A DNA stretch of 51,062 nucleotides, from assembly GCF_003259895.1 (NCBI RefSeq), contig NZ_QLME01000023.1, positions 1-51,062 on the forward strand, in the 5' to 3' direction. The notes beneath the pieces were generated by a model that saw nothing but the letters and a program-made list of their open reading frames with translations, did not search any database and had not been told where the DNA came from. Positions 24,135-32,556 of this stretch are shown piece after piece; position 1 is the stretch's first letter; every line of letters starts with the position of its first letter. The position numbers were made by a program, and so were the translations under genes. Origin of the DNA: Halanaerobium saccharolyticum (GTDB lineage: Bacteria > Bacillota > Halanaerobiia > Halanaerobiales > Halanaerobiaceae).

Positions 24135-24884
24135 ATGTTAGCCGAAGAAAGAAGACAAAAAATTATAGAATTGATAAATCAGGATAATATAGTCAAGGTA
24201 AATGAATTAAGCGAAACACTTGATGTTACAACTGAAACAATTAGATCTGATTTAGATAAACTCGAACAGCAGGGAGTCTTAAAAAGAACTCATGGGGGAG
24301 CTGTAGCGGTAGATAATCATCAGGAATTGTCCTTTAATATTCGAAAAGATAAAAATAAAAAAGAAAAAAAAGAAATAGCGAAAAAAGCTGCTTCCATAAT
24401 TAAAGATGGAGACACTGTTTTTCTGGATGCAAGCACGAGTGCTTTTTATCTAGCAGAGGAAATACTTGAGCTGCAGAACATCACTGTAATCACTAATTCT
24501 AATACAATTGTCACCGAGCTTTCTAAAAATGAAGATATTACTGTAATTTCTACCGGAGGTATGCTGAGGAGAAATTCACTTTCTTTTGTTGGCCCGCTAA
24601 CAAATACAAATATTAAAAACTATAATGCCAATAAAGCTTTTCTGTCCTGCAAGGGAGTCTCAGTTAAACATGGGGCGACCGAAGTAAATGAACTGGAAAG
24701 TGAAACCAAACAAAATATGGTAAAAAAATCTGAAGAAATATATATCCTGGCTAAAGTCACAGCGATCAATGAAGTTGGGCTTTCGCAGTTTGCAGCGATT
24801 GAAGAAATCGACAAAGTAATAACTTCCAGTGATATTCCTGAGGAACTGGTTGAATCATTTAGAAAACTGAATAAGTTATATTAA
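24135..24884 (+). CDS. DeoR-family regulator, probable rhamnose regulon repressor
   Basis: A 249-aa DeoR/GlpR-type repressor. The N-terminal winged helix is visible (RRQKIIELINQDNIVKVNELSE, quoted loosely; VTTETIRSDLDKLEQQGVLKR follows) and includes the family hallmark THGGAV. The C-terminal DeoR effector domain has GDTVFLDASTSAFYLA and ISTGGMLRRNSLSFVG; its ligand is usually a sugar phosphate. The ATG at 24135 has AAAGGGG upstream; an earlier ATG at 24105 overlaps the -10 region and lacks one. Being divergent from rhaB, and given the shared motif at two rha promoters, it is likely the local regulator. Confidence 0.88.
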   Translation: MLAEERRQKIIELINQDNIVKVNELSETLDVTTETIRSDLDKLEQQGVLKRTHGGAVAVDNHQELSFNIRKDKNKKEKKEIAKKAASIIKDGDTVFLDASTSAFYLAEEILELQNITVITNSNTIVTELSKNEDITVISTGGMLRRNSLSFVGPLTNTNIKNYNANKAFLSCKGVSVKHGATEVNELESETKQNMVKKSEEIYILAKVTAINEVGLSQFAAIEEIDKVITSSDIPEELVESFRKLNKLY

Positions 24885-24909
24885 ACTATCTAAGATTTAA
24901 TTATAATCA

Positions 24910-24939
24910 AAAGACGCCTATAGAAATATAGGCGTCTTT
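24910..24939. terminator. bidirectional intrinsic terminator
   Basis: Perfect 13-bp stem AAAGACGCCTATA / TATAGGCGTCTTT with a GAAA loop between convergent genes: the DeoR regulator and the PTS permease. Confidence 0.9.
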
Positions 24940-24949
24940 AAATTATCAT

Positions 24950-26380
24950 TTATTGTTTTAATTCTTTCTTTATTTTTTCTGCGATCAATTCTGCTTTTGT
25001 TCCCACAACCACCTGAGCATTATTCTTATTAGCTTTTAAAACTCCAGTGGCTCCCAGCTGTTTTAATTTGTTTTCATCCAACCTGGAAGAATCTTTAACT
25101 TCCAGTCTCAGTCTGGTGATACAGGCATCAATACTATTTATATTTTCAGCCCCACCTAAAGCATCAATATATTGACTGGCTTTTGTAATTTCTGCCTGTG
25201 TGCTTTCAGCATTATTCGCTGTTTTCTGTTGTGAATCTGGCATTACACTTACACTATTTGCACCAGCTTCAGCTTCTGCTCTACCCGGGGTAGGAATATC
25301 AAACTTTTCAATAACAAAACGGAAAAGGGAATAATAAATTACAAAGGCTGCAATTCCCAGCGGTATAATTAAAAATGGTTTTGTGGCCAGTCCATAATTT
25401 AAAAAGTAATCAATTGCACCAGCTGAAAATCCAAAACCGTGCTGAATTCCTAAAACATAAGTTACAACCATCGATAAACCTGTTAAACCAGCATGAATAA
25501 CATATAATACCGGGGCCAGGAACATAAACGCAAATTCAATTGGCTCTGTAATTCCTGTCAAAAATGCAGTTAAACCTACACTTAAAAAGATACCGCTGAC
25601 TGCTTTTTTGTTTTCTGGTTTAGCGGAATGGTACATTGCTAAAGCTGCAGCCGGCAGACCAAACATCATCATCGGAAAAAAGCCTGACATAAAAAATCCA
25701 GCAGATGGATCACCAGCAAAGAAACGGGAAAGATCACCTGTTACAACTTCTCCGGCAGCAGTTGTAAATTCACCAAAAACAAACCAGATAAAACTGTTTA
25801 ATACATGGTGTAAACCAACCGGAATTAGTAATCTATTTAAAAATCCATAAACAAAAACACCAATTGGACCTGCATTAATAATCCACTCCCCTGTCATCTG
25901 AATAACATTCTGAATCGGGGGCCAGATATAACCAAAAACACCTGCTAATACTACACTTGCTGCGCCAGTAACAATGGGGACAAAGCGTTTACCACCAAAA
26001 AATCCTAAAAAGTCAGGCAGCTCAATATCATGATAGCGGTTATATAAATATCCTGCCAGAAGTCCCCCTATAATACCGGCTAAAACTCCCATATTAATAT
26101 CAGAGTTAATAGACTGTGTTGCATTGGTGATCACAAAATAACTGACTGCACCTGCCAGTCCGGCTGCTCCAGAACTATCATGGGCAATCCCAACTGCAAC
26201 CCCAATCCCAAATAATAAGGCCAGATTATCAAAAATTGCAGAACCAGCGGCCATTACAAACGGAATATCAAAAACATCCCCGGCGCCAAGTCTGAGCAGC
26301 AGTGCTGCAGCAGGTAAAACTGCTATGGGAAGCATCAATGATTTACCTATCTTCTGTAAGTTCGAAAAAATCTTTTTCAT
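24950..26380 (-). CDS. nagE: PTS EIICB permease, N-acetylglucosamine/glucose type
   Basis: A 476-aa membrane transporter that imports and phosphorylates a hexose. The EIIC part (1-370) carries about ten hydrophobic segments and runs close to NagE: SLMLPIAVLPAAALLLRLG, FGGKRFVPIVTG, GLHHVLNSF, and the active GITEPIEFAFMF motif. A linker rich in A, S, Q and E leads to EIIB (about 400-476) with the phosphocysteine in DACITRLR. There is no EIIA domain, so a separate EIIA is needed. The leader carries a RAT/terminator matching the antiterminator gene upstream. NagE similarity favours GlcNAc, but no nagA/nagB is nearby. Confidence 0.88.
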   Translation of the reverse strand: MKKIFSNLQKIGKSLMLPIAVLPAAALLLRLGAGDVFDIPFVMAAGSAIFDNLALLFGIGVAVGIAHDSSGAAGLAGAVSYFVITNATQSINSDINMGVLAGIIGGLLAGYLYNRYHDIELPDFLGFFGGKRFVPIVTGAASVVLAGVFGYIWPPIQNVIQMTGEWIINAGPIGVFVYGFLNRLLIPVGLHHVLNSFIWFVFGEFTTAAGEVVTGDLSRFFAGDPSAGFFMSGFFPMMMFGLPAAALAMYHSAKPENKKAVSGIFLSVGLTAFLTGITEPIEFAFMFLAPVLYVIHAGLTGLSMVVTYVLGIQHGFGFSAGAIDYFLNYGLATKPFLIIPLGIAAFVIYYSLFRFVIEKFDIPTPGRAEAEAGANSVSVMPDSQQKTANNAESTQAEITKASQYIDALGGAENINSIDACITRLRLEVKDSSRLDENKLKQLGATGVLKANKNNAQVVVGTKAELIAEKIKKELKQ

Positions 26381-26426
26381 TTAAATCTCCTCCTATTTTT
26401 TATTAATAGTTTTTAAAAATTTTGCC

Positions 26427-26491
26427 AGCAGCTTTTTAACCTAAGCTGCTTTCCCCATCTATGTGAAAATTACAGTCTTAACTGTAATTTT
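26427..26491 (-). promoter_or_regulatory. two further hairpins in the nagE leader
   Basis: Between the RAT/terminator and the start codon lie two more stems: AAAATTACAGT/ACTGTAATTTT (26466-26491) and AGCAGCTT/AAGCTGCT (26427-26450). Neither has a directly attached U-tract. They lengthen the structured leader to about 220 bases. Confidence 0.45.
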
Positions 26492-26514
26492 ATTTTTAAA
26501 ATTCTATAAGCAAT

Positions 26515-26596
26515 AGAAAAGCCGAAGAGAATCTACTACTCCCATGGTTCAGTAATAGTTTCTCTTCGGCTCTTGCCTGATTTAACAGTAACATGC
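26515..26596 (-). promoter_or_regulatory. RAT antiterminator and overlapping terminator before nagE
   Basis: The minus strand reads TGTTACTGTTAAATCAGGCA (about 26572-26594), then a strong hairpin with arms GCCGAAGAGA (26521-26530) and TCTCTTCGGC (26561-26570) followed by UUUUC. The core is identical to that of the leader at 27573-27668, so one antiterminator should control both. Confidence 0.85.
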
Positions 26597-26667
26597 CTCA
26601 GCGAATATTTTATTGTTATTAATTCAATAAAGATCCATTTTCTTAATTTAACCTTTATATTAAAGCT

Positions 26668-27522
26668 CTAATTAAAATCTCTTTTCAAGCGGTGCAGATG
26701 TAAAGCCAGATAGCCTTTTTCATCATCTGGAACCTGATAATCAAATCTTGATTCGATTATTTCAGCCAGTTTACTGGCAATTTCATAGGTTTCGCTAAAA
26801 TCTTTCTTTATATTATCTAACAGTGGATTAGCATTATTTTCTCGACTTTCAATTCTCTCCAGCGCAAAGCGAAGATGATTAACAAGCCTGGCATAGTTTA
26901 AACTGTCATCTTCCAGTTCTGCTCCCAGCTCCTCTTCTACTTTCGCCACCAGATTTTTGATTATCGAAGTATTTTTTACAGTTTTAGAAACCTCACTATT
27001 ATTAATGGCTCCATGTATATGAAAAGCAATAAATCCAATTTCACCTTCAGGAATTGAAATTTCAAAACGATTCTCTAAAATCTGAACAGCCTTTTTGGCC
27101 AGCTGATATTCTCTTTTATAAAGAGTTCTGGTCTCAACTAAGAAGGGATTAATAATTTCTAGACCTTCTTTTATCCGCTTTAGAGTAAAAGCTATGTGGT
27201 CAGTTAAGCCAATCCTGATATACTGATTGATATCCTCTTCCAGTTCCTGATTAACCATTGTAATTATCTCTTCAGTTGCCTGAATGATTTTGCTGTCAAC
27301 TTCTTCCAGCAGTTGAAAGTAATTATTCCGCTTATCTCCCTTTAATGGGATAAACTCTTTTTTAATCTGATAATCATCTTTAGTAAAGATATCTCCCTTT
27401 TTGCTGGCAAATCCGATCCCGGTTGCAATGAGAATAAATTCCTGTCCTTCTGTATTTTTTTCTGCTAGAATTACATTGTTATTAAATATTTTCTTCACCT
27501 TATATTTTTCTCTAACAGACAT
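26668..27522 (-). CDS. BglG/LicT-family antiterminator of the nagE operon
   Basis: A 284-aa antiterminator with the CAT RNA-binding domain (1-58; VKKIFNNNVILAEK) and two PRDs (about 65-170, 172-280). Conserved histidines are seen in LTDHIAFTL, AFHIHGA, LVNHLRFAL and ALHLHRL. AGGAGG precedes the ATG. It is followed by nagE and both have RAT leaders with the same core, so it should promote its own and the permease's transcription when the PTS substrate is present. It resembles the orphan copy at 407-1261. Confidence 0.92.
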   Translation of the reverse strand: MSVREKYKVKKIFNNNVILAEKNTEGQEFILIATGIGFASKKGDIFTKDDYQIKKEFIPLKGDKRNNYFQLLEEVDSKIIQATEEIITMVNQELEEDINQYIRIGLTDHIAFTLKRIKEGLEIINPFLVETRTLYKREYQLAKKAVQILENRFEISIPEGEIGFIAFHIHGAINNSEVSKTVKNTSIIKNLVAKVEEELGAELEDDSLNYARLVNHLRFALERIESRENNANPLLDNIKKDFSETYEIASKLAEIIESRFDYQVPDDEKGYLALHLHRLKRDFN

Positions 27523-27572
27523 CTGATTCCTCCTAAAAGTAACGAATCGACTTTTTTAATAACAAAAAGAAA

Positions 27573-27668
27573 AATCTAGAAAAAAATATAAAGTCCTCGC
27601 CAAAATGAATATAGATTGCTAAGGAACTTATATTTTCTCCTAGATTATGCCTGATTTAACAGTAACAC
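27573..27668 (-). promoter_or_regulatory. RAT antiterminator and overlapping terminator before the nagE antiterminator gene
   Basis: On the minus strand TGTTACTGTTAAATCAGGCA (about 27647-27667) overlaps a long imperfect hairpin whose outer arms are AATCTAG (27573-27579) and CTAGATT (27640-27646), with a UUUUU exit. The RAT core equals that of the nagE leader. Confidence 0.82.
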
Positions 27669-27811
27669 TCTCTTTTCTTAATTGAGTTTTTTTATTAGCC
27701 AGGAAATTATACCTAATGGTTTATTATGGATACATTTTCGGTTTCATAATTTCCGCTATCAACAAAATTTAACCTTAATGTATTACAGATTGTCCGAAGG
27801 ACATTTTGTTT

Positions 27812-27840
27812 ATTGTAACACTATTTTTCTCATTTTTCAA
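27812..27840 (-). promoter_or_regulatory. promoter of the antiterminator-nagE region
   Basis: Minus-strand TTGAAA (27835-27840) and TACAAT (27812-27817), spacing 17 bp. A short hairpin TGTCC-TTC-GGACA (27791-27803) would lie at the very 5' end of the transcript. The leader to the gene is about 280 bases and includes the RAT/terminator. Confidence 0.6.
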
Positions 27841-27869
27841 GCATTTAGGAATAAAATTTTTCTAAATTG

Positions 27870-27902
27870 AAAAAGACAGAGCTGCTGAAATTCACCAGCA
27901 GC
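27870..27902 (-). terminator. terminator after the iron ABC transporter operon
   Basis: Stem GCTGCTG/CAGCAGC (27896-27902 with 27881-27887) followed, after a few bases, by a U-rich run on the minus strand. Confidence 0.6.
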
Positions 27903-27918
27903 CTTGCAGTCTTAAAGC

Positions 27919-28719
27919 TTAAACAACTCGACTCAGTTTACTCTTCCCGGTTGGAATACAGAGCGGGGTTCCAAATACAGGATCAGAGACAATCTGACAG
28001 TTTAAATCAAAGACTTCTTTAATTACCTGTTCGTCAATTATCTCTTCCGGTTTTCCTTCCGCAAAAACTCCTTTATCTTTAACTGCAACAATATGATCGG
28101 CATAGCGGCAGGCTAAGTTAAGATCATGTAAAACCATTACTATTGTCCGCTGATCTTTTTGGTTTAGCTCATACAGGAGATCAAGTAAGTCAACCTGATG
28201 AGAAAGATCAAGATAAGTAGTTGGTTCGTCAAGTAAAATTGTATCTGTATCCTGAGCTAAAATCATTGCCAGCCAGGCTCGCTGCCTCTGTCCACCAGAT
28301 AAAGAATTCAAATCTCGCTCAGCCAATTCTACCATTCCTGTATCTGCCAAAGCCTTTTCCACAATTTCTTTGTCTTCCTCTGACAATTGCTGGTACCATT
28401 TCTGATAGGGATATCTACCCTGTTCCACCAATTTGCGAACAGTAATCCCTTCCGGAATAGTAGAGCTCTGAGGCAGAAAGGCCATTTCCCTTGCCACTTC
28501 TTTTGTAGAAAGCTGATTAATATTTTTACCTTTAAGCTGAACTGAACCAGCAGCAGGTTTTAAAAGCCGGGCCATTGAATTTAAAAGGGTTGATTTTCCG
28601 GAACCATTGGCACCAATAAAGATAGTTATCTTTCCTTCCGGTATTTTGAGATCCAGATCATCGATTATCGTTTCTTCTCCATAGGCAAGTGAAAGATTTT
28701 TAGTTTCTAAAATACTCAA
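27919..28719 (-). CDS. ferric siderophore/haem-type ABC transporter ATP-binding protein
   Basis: A 266-aa FhuC/FecE-type ATPase. Walker A GANGSGKST, signature SLSGGQRQRAWLAM, Walker B TILLDEPTTYLDL and the H-loop VLHDLNLACRYAD are present. The TTG at 28719 is chosen because AAAGGAGGT lies just upstream; the longer open frame reaches 28842 but runs back into the permease gene without family similarity. It is last of four genes in the operon. Confidence 0.92.
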   Translation of the reverse strand: MSILETKNLSLAYGEETIIDDLDLKIPEGKITIFIGANGSGKSTLLNSMARLLKPAAGSVQLKGKNINQLSTKEVAREMAFLPQSSTIPEGITVRKLVEQGRYPYQKWYQQLSEEDKEIVEKALADTGMVELAERDLNSLSGGQRQRAWLAMILAQDTDTILLDEPTTYLDLSHQVDLLDLLYELNQKDQRTIVMVLHDLNLACRYADHIVAVKDKGVFAEGKPEEIIDEQVIKEVFDLNCQIVSDPVFGTPLCIPTGKSKLSRVV

Positions 28720-28732
28720 AGTTCTACCTCCT

Positions 28733-29743
28733 TTAAAAATTATTGCGATTTCTGTACAGTAAGTAAATAAAAAACGGAGCCCCGATTCCAGAGACAAAAA
28801 CTCCTGCCGGTAAATCAAGGGGTAAAAAAGCTGTTCTGGCAATTAGATCTGCTGCCATCATAATCATTCCCCCGGTTAGAGCAGAAATTATAATTAAATT
28901 TGAATATGATTTTCCACTTATACGCCGGGCCATATGAGGTGCTATCAGACCGATAAATGAAACTCCACCAGCATAGGCCACTGCTGATCCAGCCAGGGCA
29001 ACACTAATTGTCATCAACAAAAATCTATTAAGCTGAATATTTAAGCCCAGACTTGCAGCCACCTTATCACCTAAAGCAAGTAAATTTAAACTCTTATAAA
29101 AAGCAAAGGCCAGGGGGATAAAAATTGCTACCCAGGGCAGAAACTGATAAAACTCATCCCAGTTTGTGCCATAAATACTTCCTGTCAGCCAGACATAGGA
29201 CTGAACTGTAGTGCTGATTGGGCTGAAGACAATGATCATCGTCACCAGAGCATCAACTGCTGCTGCAATTCCAATTCCAATCAGAACCAGTCTGATTGAA
29301 GTTACACCTTTCTGCCAGGCCAAAAGATAAATCAAAAATGAAATTACTGCTGCACCAGCGATTGCTGCAAAGGGCAGCCCGGCTATTCCAAATTTACTGC
29401 TAAAAAAGCTGAGATAAATAATTGCTCCTGCAGAAGCTCCTCCGGTAATCCCAATTATATCGGGAGAAGCCAGCGGGTTTTTAATATTTGCCTGTAAAAT
29501 AAGTCCAGAAACTGATAATGCTGCTCCTACCAGAAAAGCCATCAGAGTCCGGGGCAGTCTTAAAATATTGATAGTAAAATTATATTCCCCCTGATCCAGC
29601 TGCAGAAAATGTTTAACCACAGCCGCAGGAGAAATATAAGTGCTGCCAAGTGACAGAGAAAAAACGAAAATCAGCAGAGTTAAAGCCAGCATCGTCAAAA
29701 TCATTAAAATTTCTTTCGAAATAAATTTTGAGTCATTAGTCAT
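28733..29743 (-). CDS. FecCD-family iron ABC transporter permease
   Basis: A 336-aa inner-membrane permease with about ten hydrophobic helices. FecCD motifs LPRTLMAFLVGAALSVSG, NPLASPDIIGI and FIGLIAPHMARRISG are present. The ATG at 29743 overlaps the stop of the upstream permease gene by eight bases (ATGacTAA), so the two subunits are probably translationally coupled. They form a heterodimeric channel. Confidence 0.92.
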   Translation of the reverse strand: MTNDSKFISKEILMILTMLALTLLIFVFSLSLGSTYISPAAVVKHFLQLDQGEYNFTINILRLPRTLMAFLVGAALSVSGLILQANIKNPLASPDIIGITGGASAGAIIYLSFFSSKFGIAGLPFAAIAGAAVISFLIYLLAWQKGVTSIRLVLIGIGIAAAVDALVTMIIVFSPISTTVQSYVWLTGSIYGTNWDEFYQFLPWVAIFIPLAFAFYKSLNLLALGDKVAASLGLNIQLNRFLLMTISVALAGSAVAYAGGVSFIGLIAPHMARRISGKSYSNLIIISALTGGMIMMAADLIARTAFLPLDLPAGVFVSGIGAPFFIYLLYRNRNNF

Positions 29744-30752
29744 TAACTTTAAACCCCCGCCTGACAATATAAACAAAAAATGGTGCGCCCATAAAAGCTG
29801 TCATTACACCGATTGGGACTTCCTGCGGCATAATTACAATTCTAGCAATTATATCTGCTAAAAGAAGCAGCATGGCCCCCAGAATAAAGGAATAGATGAT
29901 CAGCCAGTGGTAATTGTTGCCGACAAAAAAGCGGCCAATATGAGGAACAATCAAACCAATAAAAGAAATGGCTCCTGCTGCTGCAACTGAGCTGCCTGCT
30001 AAAATAACAATGCTCAGACCAAGTAAAAGTTTAATAACTATTGTCTTCTGACCGAGACCGGCTGCCATTTCCTCTCCAATTAATAAAATATTGATATCTC
30101 TGGCCAGAATTAGAGCCAGAATCACTGCACCTAAAATAAAGGGAAGCAGAGGCATTATCATTTCTAAATCTCTACCTGCAGTTGAGCCTGAAAGCCAGAA
30201 CAAAACACTTTCTAAACTTTCCTGATTAATAACAAGTATTCCCTGGGTAAAGGAATGAAAAAGTGCTGTTACTGCAGCCCCTGACAGAATCATTTTTAAA
30301 GAAGAAAGTCCACTTCTACCAAGAGAAGAGATGAAATAAACCAAAAGTCCGGCCATCATTGAACCAGCAAAGGCAAGCCAGATACTAATATTCATTGAAT
30401 TAATTCCAAAAAAGGCAGCGGCAATTACCAGTAAGAAAACTGCACCTGAGTTAAGTCCAAAAATTCCGGGAGCAGCCAGTGGATTTGCAGTCAGAGCCTG
30501 CATTAAAGCACCGGCAACCGCCAGACTCCCTCCTGCAGCCAGAGCAATAACCGTTCTGCTTAAGCGGCTGGAGCGAATAATCAAATGTCGAGTAGACTGC
30601 TGATCATAATTGAAAACTGCCTGATAAACACTGCTGACAGAGATAAAGTGCTGTCCGACAGCCAGGCTTAAAATAATAAACAAAAGCAAAATACCGACCA
30701 GCAGTAATAAGATATTAAGTTTTGCTTTTTGGTGACGCAGGATATGTTTCAT
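29736..30752 (-). CDS. FecCD-family iron ABC transporter permease
   Basis: The partner permease, 338 aa. It shows SRLSRTVIALAAGGSLAVAG, NPLAAPGIFGL and FIGLIVPHIGRFFVG. About ten hydrophobic segments are evident. It starts five bases after the binding-protein gene ends, within one operon driven from about 31734. Confidence 0.92.
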   Translation of the reverse strand: MKHILRHQKAKLNILLLLVGILLLFIILSLAVGQHFISVSSVYQAVFNYDQQSTRHLIIRSSRLSRTVIALAAGGSLAVAGALMQALTANPLAAPGIFGLNSGAVFLLVIAAAFFGINSMNISIWLAFAGSMMAGLLVYFISSLGRSGLSSLKMILSGAAVTALFHSFTQGILVINQESLESVLFWLSGSTAGRDLEMIMPLLPFILGAVILALILARDINILLIGEEMAAGLGQKTIVIKLLLGLSIVILAGSSVAAAGAISFIGLIVPHIGRFFVGNNYHWLIIYSFILGAMLLLLADIIARIVIMPQEVPIGVMTAFMGAPFFVYIVRRGFKVND

Positions 30753-30757
30753 TAAAT

Positions 30758-31687
30758 TTATTCTTCCAGATCAAAGTGTTCGTATAATTGATCCAACATA
30801 ATGTGAGCTGACTCAATTCCACCGGCCATATTCCAGGCAACCTGATCAACTCTAAATACCTGATCATTTTTAACCGCATCAAGATTCTGCCACAGTGGAT
30901 GTTCTGTCCATTCCTGATAGGTGTTTTCTACTGCCTGATCCTCTGTCATAAAAATAAAGAAGGCATCTGCATTCATTTCGGTAATACTTTCCTTGGAAGT
31001 TAATTTAACTCCCCAGATATCTTGCTTGTGTTTTTCTGGTCGTTCAAAACCAAGTTCATTTAGAATTCTACCTGCATAACCACTGTAATAAATACGGGCA
31101 TGATCGGCTCTAAAATTTAACACAGCAACTTCAATCGGCCACTTATCTCCCATTTTGGCTGCAATTTTTCCTCTGAAATCTGCTACTCTCTGATCCCAAT
31201 TAGCTAAAACTTCTGCAGCTTTTTCATCTCTACCTGCAGCCTTACCCATTAATTTAACAGTTTCTCGATAGCGAAAAACATTTTCTTCCATTACTGTTGG
31301 AGCAATTTGAGAAAGCAGGTTATAAATATCCTCATGTCTCATTTTAGAAGCAATAATTAAATCTGGATTTAATTTATTTATTTCTTCAAGATTTGGCTGA
31401 GTTTCCAAACCAACCTGATCAACCTGACTTAAATCATCTCTTAAATATTTATAGACAGGTTTTTCCACCCAGGACTCAACAATTCCAACTGGAGTTATGC
31501 CCAGTGCAACTGCAGCATCATTTGCTCCCTGATAAAGAGTAACAATTCTCTGTGGAGTTCCTTCAATCTCAGTCTCTCCCATTGCATGTTCTATAACTCT
31601 TGTTTCTGCCATTACTGAAAAACTAAAAACAAATGTAAACATTAAAGCTATTGAAAATAAAACTATGTATTTCTTTTTATTTAACAA
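30758..31687 (-). CDS. iron-siderophore/haem-type ABC substrate-binding protein
   Basis: A 309-aa periplasmic binding protein (FhuD/FecB fold), with APQRIVTLYQGANDAAVALG-like and PDLIIASKM segments typical of the family. The start is TTG at 31687, preceded by AGGAGGG. It opens a normal signal peptide (LNKKKYIVLFSIALMFTF...VMAET) without a lipobox Cys, unlike monoderm Firmicutes, where these proteins are lipoproteins. Ligand (ferric siderophore, haem or cobalamin) is unresolved; a dyad at the promoter suggests metal control. Confidence 0.88.
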   Translation of the reverse strand: MLNKKKYIVLFSIALMFTFVFSFSVMAETRVIEHAMGETEIEGTPQRIVTLYQGANDAAVALGITPVGIVESWVEKPVYKYLRDDLSQVDQVGLETQPNLEEINKLNPDLIIASKMRHEDIYNLLSQIAPTVMEENVFRYRETVKLMGKAAGRDEKAAEVLANWDQRVADFRGKIAAKMGDKWPIEVAVLNFRADHARIYYSGYAGRILNELGFERPEKHKQDIWGVKLTSKESITEMNADAFFIFMTEDQAVENTYQEWTEHPLWQNLDAVKNDQVFRVDQVAWNMAGGIESAHIMLDQLYEHFDLEE

Positions 31688-31712
31688 AATGAGCCCTCCT
31701 AAATTTAGTTGA

Positions 31713-31733
31713 GACTGATTATCAAGATCAGTC
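31713..31733. promoter_or_regulatory. dyad GACTGAT-n7-ATCAGTC at the transcription start of the iron operon
   Basis: Perfect seven-base arms separated by seven bases, covering about +1 to +21 of the transcript. The placement suggests a repressor site, perhaps for a metal-dependent regulator. It is not a clear match to a Fur box. Confidence 0.5.
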
Positions 31734-31740
31734 AATCCCT

Positions 31741-31769
31741 ATTATAACTAAACCTATTTATTTTGTCAA
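31741..31769 (-). promoter_or_regulatory. promoter of the iron ABC transporter operon
   Basis: Minus-strand consensus pair TTGACA (31764-31769) and TATAAT (31741-31746) with a 17-bp spacer. Confidence 0.8.
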
Positions 31770-31783
31770 GATTAACGTTAAAA

Positions 31784-31809
31784 AAATCACCTTATCTCAA
31801 AGGTGATTT
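31784..31809. terminator. hairpin terminator between alkD-like gene and iron operon
   Basis: AAATCACCTT (31784-31793) pairs with AAGGTGATTT (31800-31809) across a short loop. It lies upstream of the -35 of the iron promoter and beyond the stop of the AlkD-like gene. Confidence 0.6.
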
Positions 31810-31818
31810 GATAATAGA

Positions 31819-32526
31819 CTATTTGTTTTTTCTAACTACCTTTAGTGCCTCTCTTTCTGACAGTGTTGATAGTTGATGAGTGTTTGCAAATTTAACAACT
31901 GCTATTGGTTCAGTCTTGGAATATTCTCGTAAAGCCCAGCCAATCGCCTTCTGAATAAAAAATTCATCTATCTCTTTGAGTTCTTCAATTATATCAAATA
32001 AAAGCTGGGCGTCTGTTTCCTCTTTATAACCTAGCTGGAATAATAAAGCTGTCCGCTGCAGCCAGATATTATCTGAATCCAGCCAGCTTTTAATTTTTTG
32101 ATCCCTTTTATGAGGAAAAATCTTAAAATATTCACCTACCAATTTTTTTGCTATATGGTCAACTGTATCCCACCAGGATTTATGGGTGATCATATACTCA
32201 AAAAGACTTATAATATCTTCTGTATATTCATTTTGATATTTTAAAATTAATTCCTGGGCAAAATACTGAAATTCTCTTTCCGGCAGCTGCCAGAGCTTTT
32301 TAATGACAGTCTCCAGCTGAGTATATCCTGGTCTATTTTCCTGCCGCATATATTTTCTTAAAATCTTACGTCTCTCAGCTGCCCGCAGTCCATAAAAAGG
32401 AAATTGATCTCTCATATAACTGGCCATTGCCTCTGCTTTTTCCGGATCAGCCTGACTGGTCAGACTGCTGCGGATTTGCTCCAGGTATTCTTTAATCTTA
32501 ACTTTTTTATTTTTTTCTTTTTCCAT
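31819..32526 (-). CDS. AlkD-like DNA alkylation repair glycosylase
   Basis: A 235-aa all-helical HEAT-like protein of the AlkC/AlkD family, which excises positively charged alkylated bases such as 3-methyladenine and 7-methylguanine. The diagnostic SWWDTVDHIA motif (Trp and catalytic Asp) and KAIGWALREYSK are present. Its ATG has only a weak Shine-Dalgarno site. It lies 30 bp after the yjbQ-like gene on the same strand and may be co-transcribed with it. Confidence 0.9.
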   Translation of the reverse strand: MEKEKNKKVKIKEYLEQIRSSLTSQADPEKAEAMASYMRDQFPFYGLRAAERRKILRKYMRQENRPGYTQLETVIKKLWQLPEREFQYFAQELILKYQNEYTEDIISLFEYMITHKSWWDTVDHIAKKLVGEYFKIFPHKRDQKIKSWLDSDNIWLQRTALLFQLGYKEETDAQLLFDIIEELKEIDEFFIQKAIGWALREYSKTEPIAVVKFANTHQLSTLSEREALKVVRKNK

Positions 32527-32556
32527 AATATCATTCCGTTCTATTTATAATAATTT

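Noticed and set aside
27682-27870. 62-codon plus-strand open frame between the iron operon and the nagE antiterminator
   Set aside because: It lies over a well-supported minus-strand promoter and leader, has no Shine-Dalgarno site and no recognisable features.
27919-28842. Longer ATPase beginning at 28842
   Set aside because: The additional 41 residues overlap the permease gene and lack ABC similarity; AAAGGAGGT points to TTG at 28719.
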